A DNA stretch of 20,810 nucleotides from Eggerthellaceae bacterium (GTDB taxonomy: Bacteria; Actinomycetota; Coriobacteriia; Coriobacteriales; Eggerthellaceae): contig CAAEDC010000084.1 in the NCBI GenBank assembly GCA_900754495.1, forward strand, positions 1 through 20,810, read 5' to 3'. Below are positions 6,135-13,485 of the stretch, piece after piece. Position numbers and translations under genes: made by a program. The notes beneath the pieces were generated by a model that saw only the letters and a program-made list of their open reading frames with translations, was not told the origin of the DNA and searched no databases. Within the stretch, counting starts at the first letter, position 1; every line of letters begins with the position of its first letter.

Positions 6135-7190
6135 TTACGCTTTCCCAGCGCGCCACTGCGCCACCGCGGCACGCGCGCGCTCGGCGGGCGAGAGCTCCTC
6201 GATCCCCAGCTCCTCGGCGCGTTCGCGCTGCCACGGCGTCGGCTCGCGGTCGAGCAGCGCATACGCGTTGGCGAGCAGCCGCCGCAGGAACGTCTCGCGC
6301 TCCTCGCCGAATGCCAGGCCGCGCACCTCGCAGAGCTTCTCGGCCGTGAACACCACATGCTCGGGTCCGCACGTGGCGCCGCGCAGGGGTTCGGGCGTCA
6401 TGTACGGCGCGTCGGTCTCGGTGAGCAGCAGCTCCTCCGGCACGCGCGAGGCCGCGTCCCGCACCTCGTCGGCGTGCTTGAACGTCACCGGCCCGCCGAA
6501 CGCCACGTGGCAGCCCGCCTCAACCCAGCGCTCGAGCTCCGCCCAATCCAGATTGAAGCAGTGCAGCAGCGTTCCCGTCTCGGGGAAGCCCTCCTCCTGC
6601 AGGATCGCGAACGCCTCGTCGTGGGCTTCGCGGATATGCAGGACGACGGGCAGCCCCGCCTGCTTCGCCACGCGGATCTGGCGGCGAAACGCCTCACGCT
6701 GATCCTCGCGCGGCGAGAAGTCGTAGTGGTAATCCAGACCGATCTCGCCCACCGCCGAAACGCGCGGATCGGCGAGGCGGTCGAGCAGCGCCCGCTCGAG
6801 ATCATCGTCGTAGAACTTGGCGTTGTGGGGATGGCACCCGACGGCGAACCGAACCCGCGGCACGCGCGGGGACGGCGAGCCTCAACAACCGCCGCGGGCG
6901 ATCTGGCGGATCTTGAACGACCCCTGCAGCGCCCAGCCCTCCATGCCGTCGAACGGCGCCGATCCGTCCTCGTGCACGTCGACGATGTCGCAGAGGAACT
7001 CGACGCCGTTGGCGCCGGCGCGCGCCAGCGAAAGCGACGGATCCTTCAGCAGGTGAACATGGCAATGGGTGTCGGCAACCGGCGCCTCCAGATACGGCGC
7101 GTCGACGATGCGCCACTGCCCCTTCTTGCGCTTCTGATGGAACATCGCATCGAAGAACAGCGGCTCTTCCTCGAACCTCTCATCGGCCAT
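6135..7190 (-). CDS. tatD: TatD family metal-dependent hydrolase/DNase with in-frame TGA (selenoprotein candidate or nonsense-interrupted)
   Basis: TatD proteins are TIM-barrel metal-dependent DNases. The frame is open from ATG 7190 to the stop at 6135 apart from one TGA at 6884-6882 (codon 103). Before it lies ADTHCHVHLL (ligands H42, H44). After it lie VGCHPHNAKFY, VGEIGLDYH (E149), VVLHIREAHDEA (H185), LLHCF (H210) and TETDAPYMTP (D260), so all metal ligands are present only in the joined product of 351 residues. No frameshift is needed, because both halves share one reading frame. The TGA follows Cys102, and a hairpin lies 6-34 bases after it. A GTG at 6863 could restart translation but has no ribosome-binding site. 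ATG 7190 is preceded by AGGAAG at 8 bases. TGA serves as a normal stop elsewhere in the window (yddG, rsmI, the Rrf2 gene). Alternatives are selenocysteine insertion, a recent nonsense mutation, or a sequencing error. The protein is also longer than E. coli TatD (260), with extensions at both ends. Confidence 0.85.
6848..6876 (-). promoter_or_regulatory. SECIS-like hairpin downstream of the tatD TGA
   Basis: On the minus strand, starting 6 bases after the TGA, GCCG pairs with CGGT (one G-U). A 2x2 internal loop follows, then CCCGCG pairs with CGCGGG around the 5-base loop CGTGC. The loop G is 19 bases after TGA, within the 16-37 bases given for bacterial SECIS elements. In GC-rich DNA such stems also arise by chance. 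Confidence 0.3.
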
Positions 7191-7238
7191 GGTGGTCACT
7201 TCCTAATCCGTCCCAGGTCGTTCGTAACGTCAGCGAGA

Positions 7239-7335
7239 CCGTCTCTGGTGCCCGGAATTCGCGGGATCGCGCAGGTGCCGCGTACTTCGGTACGCAAGCC
7301 TGCGGGATCGCGCGAAGGCCGGGTGCCAGAGACGG
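7239..7335. repeat. 97-base structured palindrome between metG and tatD
   Basis: CCGTCTCTGG-TG-CCCGG (7239-7255) pairs with 7319-7335 (15 of 17). Inside, CGCAGG (7270-7275) pairs with CCTGCG (7299-7304) and GCGTAC (7280-7285) pairs with GTACGC (7290-7295) around a TTCG tetraloop. GCGGGATCGCGC occurs twice as a direct repeat (7261-7272, 7302-7313). The result is a long branched hairpin in the transcript between the two genes. Confidence 0.75.
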
Positions 7336-7363
7336 CCGCAGCAGCGGCCGGTTTCGACGGCTG

Positions 7364-8941
7364 TTAAGCCGTCGGAACCTCCTCAAGGCGCGGGAACAGC
7401 GGATCGCCCACCTCGACGGCGTTGCCGGCGGGCAGCTGGCCCCAGGCGGTCGCCGCCTCGATGTCGGTGACGTCCTGGGCGCTGCCCAGCGAGATGCGGC
7501 GCAGCACCTCGTCGGACACGTGCGGCGTGAACGGCGCCATGTACAGCGCGATGATGCGGATGCATTCCAGCAGGTTGTACATCACGAAGGCGAGCTCGCC
7601 GGCCTTGGCCTCGTCCTTGGCGAGCGCCCACGGAGCGCTCTCCTCGACGTAGAGGTTGGCCGCCTCGGCGACCGTGCGCACCGCGATGGCCGCGCCGGTG
7701 AAGTCGACCTCGCCCATGCACTTGTCGTACGTCCCATAGAGGCCCTCGACCGCCGTGCGCAGCGGGTTGGCCGCATCGCGCAGCTCGGCGGGAACCTCGG
7801 GCACCTTGGAGCCGAAGTACTTCTTGGTCATGTTGAACACGCGGCTGCACAGGTTGCCCCACGTGTTGGCCAGATCGGCGTTGTAGACCTGCACCATGCG
7901 CTCCATGGAGATGTTGCCGTCGTGGCCGAACTGCACGTCGCTCATGAAGTAGTAGCGATAGGCGTCCACGCCGAAGATCTTGATGAGGTCGGCCGGCATG
8001 ATGCCGTTGCCCTTGGACTTGGACATCTTCTCGCCCTTGGTGAGCAGAAAGCCGTGACCGAACACCGTGTGGGTGACGGGCAGCCCCGCCGCCATCAGCA
8101 TCGCCGGCCAGATGACGCAGTGGAAACGCGTGATGTCCTTGCCCACGAAGTGGTACTGCATCGGCCAGCGCTGGTCGAACTCGCCGGCGCGCTCGCCCTC
8201 GTCGCCGTAGCCGATGCCCGTGAGGTAGGCCAGCAGCGCATCGGCCCACACGTAGGCGACATGGCCCTCGTCGAACGGCAGCGGGATGCCCCAGTCGAAC
8301 GTGGAGCGGCTGATGGAGAGATCCTTCAGGCCGCGCTCGACGAACGACACTATCTCGTTGCGGCGCGTCTCGGGACGGATGAAGTCGGGGTGCTCCTCGT
8401 AGAACTTGAGCAGCGGCTGCTGGAACTCGGAGAGCTTGAAGAACCAGTTCTCCTCGCCGGAGGCCTTCTGCACGGGGCGATGGCAATCGGGGCACACCCA
8501 CTCGCCGTCGTCGTTCTTCTCCAGGTCGCTCTCGGCGTAGTAGGTCTCCTCGTGCACGCAGTACCAGCCCTCGTAGCTGCCCTTGTAGCACCAACCCTTG
8601 TCGTAGAGGTCCTGCCAGAACTTCTGGACGGTGCGCGCATGACGCGGTTCGGTGGTGCGCACGAAGTCGGTGTAGGTGATGTCGAGCATCTTCCAGGCGT
8701 CGCGGAAGGCGGGCTCCATCGAATCGCACCACTCCTGGGGCTGCATGCCCTTGGCCGCGGCGGTGTCGGCGACCTTCTGGCCGTGCTCGTCCATGCCGGT
8801 GACGAAAGCGACATCGTAGCCGTTCATGCGCTGGTAGCGCGCCACCGTGTCGGCGGCGACCGTCGTGTAGGCGGTGCCCAGATGCGGCGCGGCGTTGACG
8901 TAGTAGATGGGCGTGGTGAACGAATAGGTTCCCTTGGACAT
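7364..8941 (-). CDS. metG: Methionyl-tRNA synthetase
   Basis: Class I aminoacyl-tRNA synthetase that charges tRNA-Met with methionine. Its 525 residues carry the HIGH-type signature as PHLGTAY (19-25), GMDEHGQK (49-56), a zinc-binding connective region with C128, C150 and C153 (CPDC), the tryptophan-rich FDWGIPLP region, and KMSKS at 305-309 within GEKMSKSKGN. The anticodon-binding helical domain follows, with WALAKD and APFTPH near the end. There is no C-terminal EMAP-like tRNA-binding domain, so it is the short form. ATG 8941 is chosen over GTG 8959 because GAGGAG lies between them and MSKGTYSFTTPIYYVN starts there. It is the first gene of the minus-strand block leading to tatD, the flavoprotein gene, rsmA and veg. 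Confidence 0.95.
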   Translation of the reverse strand: MSKGTYSFTTPIYYVNAAPHLGTAYTTVAADTVARYQRMNGYDVAFVTGMDEHGQKVADTAAAKGMQPQEWCDSMEPAFRDAWKMLDITYTDFVRTTEPRHARTVQKFWQDLYDKGWCYKGSYEGWYCVHEETYYAESDLEKNDDGEWVCPDCHRPVQKASGEENWFFKLSEFQQPLLKFYEEHPDFIRPETRRNEIVSFVERGLKDLSISRSTFDWGIPLPFDEGHVAYVWADALLAYLTGIGYGDEGERAGEFDQRWPMQYHFVGKDITRFHCVIWPAMLMAAGLPVTHTVFGHGFLLTKGEKMSKSKGNGIMPADLIKIFGVDAYRYYFMSDVQFGHDGNISMERMVQVYNADLANTWGNLCSRVFNMTKKYFGSKVPEVPAELRDAANPLRTAVEGLYGTYDKCMGEVDFTGAAIAVRTVAEAANLYVEESAPWALAKDEAKAGELAFVMYNLLECIRIIALYMAPFTPHVSDEVLRRISLGSAQDVTDIEAATAWGQLPAGNAVEVGDPLFPRLEEVPTA

Positions 8942-9063
8942 GTCGATGAAACTCCTCACCCGCCGCAGGCGAATGGAACCCTTGGCGGAAACGGGCGGCG
9001 CCGGGACGCGGACGTGCGAAACGTCGGCGCGCGGTCGCCTGGCTGCTCTTTTGACAACTGGTC

Positions 9064-9072
9064 ATTCTAGCA
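9064..9072 (-). promoter_or_regulatory. Possible extended -10 promoter of metG
   Basis: The minus strand reads TGCTAGAAT, a TGn extension followed by TAGAAT (5 of 6 to TATAAT). No clear -35 box is seen 17 bases upstream. Confidence 0.4.
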
Positions 9073-9241
9073 CGGGGCGCGAGGATAGCCGCGCATAACC
9101 GCGTGCATCCCGCAGTGGAAAACGATCCGCGGATCGCCCGGGCGGCGACGCCGGGCTCCCCTCCGGCGACATAACGGCTCAGCCTTCGCCCAATCCCCGT
9201 ATTTCGCAGGTTTACGATAGAAAACCTTGCCCGCAACGGCC

Positions 9242-9255
9242 TGTAAACTATTACA
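9242..9255 (+). promoter_or_regulatory. TGTAA-N4-TTACA dyad upstream of the Rrf2 gene
   Basis: A perfect 5-bp dyad around four bases, overlapping a -10-like TATTAC that sits 16 bases after TTGCCC. Rrf2 regulators often repress their own promoter through short palindromes, so this is a candidate operator. The assignment is inference from position and symmetry. Confidence 0.4.
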
Positions 9256-9297
9256 ATGAACCTTAATCGTTGAACTCTGGCGATAAGGGGGCCGCAC

Positions 9298-9714
9298 ATG
9301 AAGCTATCGACTCGAACCCGATACGGGATGCGGCTCATGGTCGATTTGGCTCAGCACTGGGGGGAAGGCTACATCGCCCTCAAGGATGTCGCCGAACGCC
9401 AGAACATCTCGAAAAAGTACCTCGAGCAGATCGTCTCGCTGCTGATGAACCACGGCCTCCTGAAGGCGACGCGCGGATTCTCGGGCGGCTACCAGTTGGC
9501 GGAGGAGCCCGGCAGGATCACCGCCGCCGAGGTCGTCCGGGCAACCGAGAACTCGCTGAACGCCCTGCCCTGCATCGTCGACGCCGACGCGTGCGACCGC
9601 CGCGAAAAATGCCCGACCCTTTCCCTGTGGTCAGGCTTGGAGGGCGTCATTATCGAATATCTGAAGGGGATCACGCTCGCCGACCTTGCCGCAAAGGAGC
9701 CGGCCGGTCGCTGA
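9298..9714 (+). CDS. Rrf2 family transcriptional regulator, probable Fe-S type
   Basis: A 138-residue winged-helix regulator. The N-terminal helix-turn-helix shows MKLSTRTRYGMRLMVDLA, DVAERQNISKKYLEQIV (30-46) and the wing with TRGFSGGYQLA (58-68). Three cysteines, C92, C99 and C105 (C-x6-C-x5-C), match the spacing used by IscR, NsrR and RsrR to hold an iron-sulfur cluster, so it probably senses iron-sulfur status, nitric oxide or redox change. Which of these it senses cannot be told. No iscS/iscU genes follow, which is the usual context of IscR, and the gene is alone and divergent from metG. AAGGGGG lies before the ATG. A dyad in its promoter may be an autoregulatory site. Confidence 0.9.
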   Translation: MKLSTRTRYGMRLMVDLAQHWGEGYIALKDVAERQNISKKYLEQIVSLLMNHGLLKATRGFSGGYQLAEEPGRITAAEVVRATENSLNALPCIVDADACDRREKCPTLSLWSGLEGVIIEYLKGITLADLAAKEPAGR

Positions 9715-9798
9715 TAGGCAATCCAGCCTGCCAAGAGGCGACGGTGTCCAAGCCGCCCTTGCTCGCCATCATGTAGTTACCAGGCTTTTCGAATCGAA

Positions 9799-9814
9799 TG
9801 CCGATTATTCGGCA
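9799..9814. repeat. Short hairpin in the Rrf2 downstream region
   Basis: TGCCGA and TCGGCA form a perfect 6-bp stem around TTAT. It is followed by GAATGCGAC, which recurs in the larger stem at 9885-9934, suggesting one composite repeat. Confidence 0.5.
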
Positions 9815-9884
9815 GAATGCGACATGCGGCATGATGATTTCCGCGATCTCAGCGCTTTCGCCCGCGAAAACGACGCTCAATGTC

Positions 9885-9934
9885 AAGAATGCGACGGCGG
9901 CGCGCTGCGATCACGCGCGCATCGTCGCATTCTT
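9885..9934. terminator. Long hairpin between convergent Rrf2 and cell-wall protein genes
   Basis: AAGAATGCGACG (9885-9896) is the exact reverse complement of 9923-9934, and the 26-base interior can form a second GC stem (GCGCG/CGCGC). Its position between convergent genes suits a terminator, although there is no long T run. It may equally be a dispersed palindromic repeat. Confidence 0.55.
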
Positions 9935-9984
9935 CGCACAAGTTGGCATCCGATGCGAAAAGCCTGGCAGAACGAGCCGTAGAA

Positions 9985-11133
9985 CTAAATCATGTTCATC
10001 TGCGCCAGCGTGGCGTTGTACCAGTGCTCCCAGTTGGGCGGGCAGTACTTCTTCGCAGCCTCCACGCTGATGGTGTAGCCGTAGCCGCGCGCCAAGCCGC
10101 GCACGTGGGCGTTGATCGCCTCTTCCCAGCTGCCCCAACTGTACGATCCCCAGCCCCAGGCGTTATGCGGAAGGAAGCAGTACAGGCCCTTGGAGCTCTC
10201 GGTGTTGGAGATGGCCGGCGACCAGCGCGGATCGACGCCGTAATCCCAAGCGGCGGAAGCGAACGTGGTGCCCTGCCCCGCCAAAGGCGAACCGGCGAGG
10301 TACGCGTCGATGCGGCCGGCCCACTGCGAGACGAACGTCGCCTTGTCGGAGCTCCAGTCGGCGCCGTCGGAAGAGGGCGTCTCGACCGTCGGCTCCTGCG
10401 CGGGCGCCTGAGCCTCGGGCTGCTGGGTTTGCGTCTGGCCGGACGACTGATTCTGCTGCGCCTGCTGCTCCTGAGCGGCAGCCGCCTCCGCAGCGCGGGC
10501 AGCCTCCTCGGCCTGACGCGCCGCCTCCTCCTCGGCGCGGCGCTGCGCTTCCTCGCGGGCGGCCTGCGCATCAGCCAAGGCCTGCTCGGCGGCGGACTGC
10601 TGGGCGACCGCCTCGTCGCGCGCCGCGGCGAGCTCCTGCTCAGTTGCCTCGAGCTCCTGGCGCATCTGGTCGAGGCGCTCCAACTCGTTGTAATTGCGTG
10701 CCTGGACATGGGTGAAGTAGTCCCAGCTCGAAAGGAAGTCGGACAGCGATCCCGACCCGAGCACCATCTCCAGGATGCCGGGGGCTTCGCGCTGGAACTT
10801 GTACTGATCGCGCATGGCGTCCGCCGCGCGCTCCTGCTGCTCGGGAAGCTCCTCCTCGATCGCGGCGATCTGCTCCTGATTGTCGGCGATCTGCTGCTCG
10901 AGCTCCTCCACGCGCGCCACCGCGGCATCGTAGTCCGCCGCGCTTTGCTCGACGCGCTGCTGCAGCTCGTCGGGCTCCGCCTCGGTCTCCTCGGTGACGG
11001 CGAGCGCCCGCTGAGGCTGCGCGAGGACGGGGAAAGAACTGGTGAATACAAGGGTTGCGACGAGAAGCGCCGCCATGGCGACGCGCGCCCCCATCAGGGT
11101 GTTTTCTTGCGTTTTAACTGCGTTTCGCTGCAT
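9985..11133 (-). CDS. Secreted coiled-coil protein with lysozyme-like C-terminal domain, putative peptidoglycan hydrolase
   Basis: A 382-residue exported protein. A signal peptide with hydrophobic core at residues 18-33 ends near ALA (43-45). Residues 52-115 and 146-222 are Glu/Gln/Ala-rich coiled coils. Between them is YKFQREAPGILEMVLGSGSLSDFLSSWDYF (split at 111-125 and 126-140), the segment typical of CwlO/PcsB-type hydrolases that are controlled by FtsEX. A Gln/Pro/Ser linker (223-258) leads to a C-terminal domain (about 262-382) with DYGVDPRWSPAISNTESS, HNAWGWG and KKYCPPNWEHWY. E312 in NTESS is the likely catalytic acid by analogy with lysozyme-fold glycosidases. The enzyme activity is inferred. 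The C-terminal domain is not NlpC/P60 or CHAP, which is unusual for this coiled-coil type. An alternative start is ATG 11094. A TATAAT box lies at 11197-11202 on the minus strand. Confidence 0.75.
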   Translation of the reverse strand: MQRNAVKTQENTLMGARVAMAALLVATLVFTSSFPVLAQPQRALAVTEETEAEPDELQQRVEQSAADYDAAVARVEELEQQIADNQEQIAAIEEELPEQQERAADAMRDQYKFQREAPGILEMVLGSGSLSDFLSSWDYFTHVQARNYNELERLDQMRQELEATEQELAAARDEAVAQQSAAEQALADAQAAREEAQRRAEEEAARQAEEAARAAEAAAAQEQQAQQNQSSGQTQTQQPEAQAPAQEPTVETPSSDGADWSSDKATFVSQWAGRIDAYLAGSPLAGQGTTFASAAWDYGVDPRWSPAISNTESSKGLYCFLPHNAWGWGSYSWGSWEEAINAHVRGLARGYGYTISVEAAKKYCPPNWEHWYNATLAQMNMI

Positions 11134-11196
11134 AAAGGGCCTGTCTGGTCGAATGGCCGCCCGGCAAAACGCCGAGGCCGCCTTTGTCGATCTTCA

Positions 11197-11202
11197 ATTA
11201 TA
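11197..11202 (-). promoter_or_regulatory. Consensus -10 box upstream of the coiled-coil cell-wall protein
   Basis: The minus strand reads TATAAT 63 bases before the start at 11133. The -35 region is GC-rich and poor. The gap from the upstream MFS gene supports a separate transcript. Confidence 0.45.
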
Positions 11203-11272
11203 GGCGAGGCGCTTCACCGGGGCGCGCGACCCACCAAAACCGCATACCAGCAGGTCGTAAGCGTAAGAATCC

Positions 11273-12724
11273 CTACTTTCCCGCTTGCTTTCTCCCCCGC
11301 GGAAGCAGCGCCAGCCCGGCGATGCAGCCCACCGCGATGACCGCGGCGAGCACCGTGAAGCTCACGCCGAAGCCGTGCGCGTCCACGCCGAGGGCGTTGG
11401 ACGAGTTGGCCGACATCACCGCGATGAACGCCGAGCATGCCAGCGACCCGAAGATCTGGCGGAACGAGGTCACGATGGCGTTGCCCTGGGCGAGATCCTC
11501 CATCGGCAGGGCGGCGCATCCGTACGCCGTCAGCGGCATCATCAGGCAGGCCACGCCCACGGTCCGCACGCCGTAGAGCACCGTCACCACCCATTCGGGC
11601 GTGTCGGGCCCCAGCGGCACGAACGCCAGCGTGCCCGCCACCAAGACGACGCATCCCGCCGCCACGAGCGCGCGCGGCCCGTGTTTGTCGAGGTAGCGGC
11701 CCGTGACCGGGTTGAGGAAGCCGAGCAGCACCGCGCCCGGCAGGATGGTGAGCCCCGACACGGTCGCGGAGTCCATCTGGACGTCCTGCACGAACAAGGG
11801 CACCATCACCGAGCCCGTCATGAACGCGATATGGCCCACCAGCACCAGCATGACCGAAACCGCGAACGTGCGGTTCGCGAAGCAGGACAGCTTGAGCAGC
11901 GGATCGTCGCTTCTCAGCTGGCGCCTGACGAACACCGCGATGATCGCCGCGCCGCAGACGAGAAGCGCCAACGCCTCCGGCGCGAAGCCCGAGGATTCCA
12001 TGATGGTCACCGCCACGAGGCATCCCACCAACCCGATGACGTAAAGCGCCATGGAGACGGGATCGAACCTCTCGCGATGCTTCGGCGGCGGGACGATGCC
12101 GCGCGGGAGGAGCGGAATCGAAACCGCCGCCGGCACAAGCGCGACGATGCCCAGCAGGACGAACACCGAGCGCCATCCCCAGAAATCGATGAAGAAGCCG
12201 GCGATGCTCGGCCCGATGGCGGGCGCGAACCCGATGATGACGCCGACGATGCCCATCGCCTTGCCGTACTCGCTTTTCGGATAGACCGACAGCGCCACCA
12301 CCTGGATGAGCGGAAGCAGGATGCCCGCGCCGCCCGATTGGAACAGGCGCGCCGCGAGCAGCAGCCAGTAGTTCGGCGCGAAGAGCGCCGCGGCGCATCC
12401 GACGACGAAGATGCCGATGGCGACGAGGAACAGCGTCTTGGCGTTGACGCGGTTGACGAGAAACGCCGATATCGCCGAGATGAGTCCCAGCGTGAAGATG
12501 TAGGCGGTGGTGAGCAGCTGGCCCAGCGTGGCGTCGACGGAGAACTCGCCCATGATGGCGGGCAGCGCCGAGATCATCATGCTCTGCGAGATGCACGCCG
12601 CGCCCGTCCCCAGCATCATGATGCCCAGGATCAGATGGCGCATGCGCGCGGAGAACGCGGCGGCGGGCTCGCCGTCCGGCGCGCCTTCGCCCCTGTGATC
12701 GATCTGTCCTTCCTCGCTTGCCAT
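11273..12724 (-). CDS. DHA2 family (EmrB/QacA) MFS multidrug exporter
   Basis: A 483-residue membrane protein with 14 predicted hydrophobic helices, typical of proton-driven DHA2 drug exporters. The antiporter motif C appears as GFAPAIGPSIAGF (165-177) followed by FWGWRSVFVL, and the loop 2-3 region reads LVNRVNAKTLFL (89-100). The first 27 residues are hydrophilic and cytoplasmic. GNAIVTSFRQIFGS near the end matches the late helix of EmrB-like proteins. ATG 12724 is the farthest start; only a weak GGGCC-type ribosome site precedes it, and M28 is an alternative. There is no neighbouring membrane-fusion partner, and no adjacent TetR or MarR regulator. Substrates cannot be predicted. Confidence 0.9.
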   Translation of the reverse strand: MASEEGQIDHRGEGAPDGEPAAAFSARMRHLILGIMMLGTGAACISQSMMISALPAIMGEFSVDATLGQLLTTAYIFTLGLISAISAFLVNRVNAKTLFLVAIGIFVVGCAAALFAPNYWLLLAARLFQSGGAGILLPLIQVVALSVYPKSEYGKAMGIVGVIIGFAPAIGPSIAGFFIDFWGWRSVFVLLGIVALVPAAVSIPLLPRGIVPPPKHRERFDPVSMALYVIGLVGCLVAVTIMESSGFAPEALALLVCGAAIIAVFVRRQLRSDDPLLKLSCFANRTFAVSVMLVLVGHIAFMTGSVMVPLFVQDVQMDSATVSGLTILPGAVLLGFLNPVTGRYLDKHGPRALVAAGCVVLVAGTLAFVPLGPDTPEWVVTVLYGVRTVGVACLMMPLTAYGCAALPMEDLAQGNAIVTSFRQIFGSLACSAFIAVMSANSSNALGVDAHGFGVSFTVLAAVIAVGCIAGLALLPRGRKQAGK

Positions 12725-12894
12725 GGCCCTATCCTAGCAGCATTTTCAAGACGGCGCGAAACGCCTGGTGCGAGCGGCGGCGGAACGATCCGGGATGCAG
12801 GCAGCAGCGAGCGCCGGGGGTGATCCGGAGAACGGGGGCGCCGGCCGCTCCGGTTCGGGGAGCATCGCCGGCGCTGGCTCGAAGCGCCCCGCTC

Positions 12895-13485
12895 CTAGCG
12901 CAGCTTCGCGCGGATGGCCTTCCAGTCGGGCAGGAACGTGTCCATCAGCGCGTGGAAGCGCGGGCCGTGGCCGCGTTCCAGAAGATGGCACAGCTCGTGC
13001 ACGACCACGTACTCCAGGCATTCGGGCGGATAGAGAGCCAGCCTCACGTTGATGCAGATCCTCCCGGTGGACGGCTGGCAGCTGCCCCAGCGGCTCGCCA
13101 TGTTGCGGTAGGCGATCTTGCCGGCTTTGACGCCCATGATAGGCTCCCATTTCGCGATCAGCGGCGGCACGAACGCCTGGACCACCTCGCGCCACTGCGC
13201 CACCTCGTCGGGGGATGCGGCGGCGGCGCGGCCTTGCGGGGACGCGGCGATGCGCTCTTGCTGTTTGCGGATCCAGTCGCGCTTCTCGCGGACGAAGGCA
13301 CGCACGAACGAGGTGTCGACGCGCAGCGGCGCGGACACCTCGACGCGCCCGTCGGGCGGCTTCACGCGCAGGTTGATGTTCTTGATGCGTTTGCGGAGGA
13401 TCCAGACTTCGAACTCGTCGACGAACACGAGCTCCTCGAGCGGAGCGGCGTCGCGGCGTCCGCCGGCAGGCGCGCGCCCGGTCAC
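12895..13485 (-). CDS. YgjP-like M48-type zinc metallopeptidase (DUF45)
   Basis: A 196-residue cytosolic protein of the YgjP/SprT-like group. It shows LRVKPPDGRVEVSAP (39-53), the ASRWGSC motif (130-136), and the zinc site VVHELCHLLERGHGPRF (161-177), with H163, E164, H167 and third ligand H173, then DTFLPDW near the end. Family members are thought to be zinc proteases; substrates are unknown. GTG 13485 is chosen because it overlaps the rsmI stop as GTGA and a GGAGG lies 10 bases upstream. An internal GTG at 13428 is possible but would leave almost no spacing for its ribosome site. The gene is translationally coupled to rsmI. Confidence 0.88.
   Translation of the reverse strand: MTGRAPAGGRRDAAPLEELVFVDEFEVWILRKRIKNINLRVKPPDGRVEVSAPLRVDTSFVRAFVREKRDWIRKQQERIAASPQGRAAAASPDEVAQWREVVQAFVPPLIAKWEPIMGVKAGKIAYRNMASRWGSCQPSTGRICINVRLALYPPECLEYVVVHELCHLLERGHGPRFHALMDTFLPDWKAIRAKLR

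Larger units (their letters stand above)
8942..9297. other. Divergent intergenic region between metG and the Rrf2 regulator
   Basis: Holds the promoters of both genes. For metG, an extended -10 box TGCTAGAAT on the minus strand lies at 9064-9072, leaving a leader of about 115 bases. For the Rrf2 gene, TGTAAACTATTACA lies 43 bases before the start. There is also a perfect 12-bp palindrome GATCCGCGGATC (9124-9135). I found no T-box or other leader structure in front of metG and no small gene. Confidence 0.5.

Noticed and set aside
6135..6863. The downstream tatD half as an independent gene starting at GTG 6863
   Set aside because: It has no ribosome-binding site and lacks the HxH metal ligands, and its homology continues upstream through the TGA.
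6802..7116. A frameshift as the cause of the split tatD
   Set aside because: The two halves are in the same frame (7190 and 6863 differ by a multiple of three), so a single TGA codon, not an indel, separates them.
7520..9070. Plus-strand open frame of 516 codons
   Set aside because: Antisense shadow of metG, with low-complexity His/Arg/Val-rich translation and no motif.
8942..9072. T-box or other riboswitch leader before metG
   Set aside because: I could not find a T-box sequence or an antiterminator/terminator pair in the leader.
11285..12823. Plus-strand open frame of 512 codons
   Set aside because: Antisense shadow of the DHA2 exporter; the Arg/His/Asp-rich translation is typical of such shadows.
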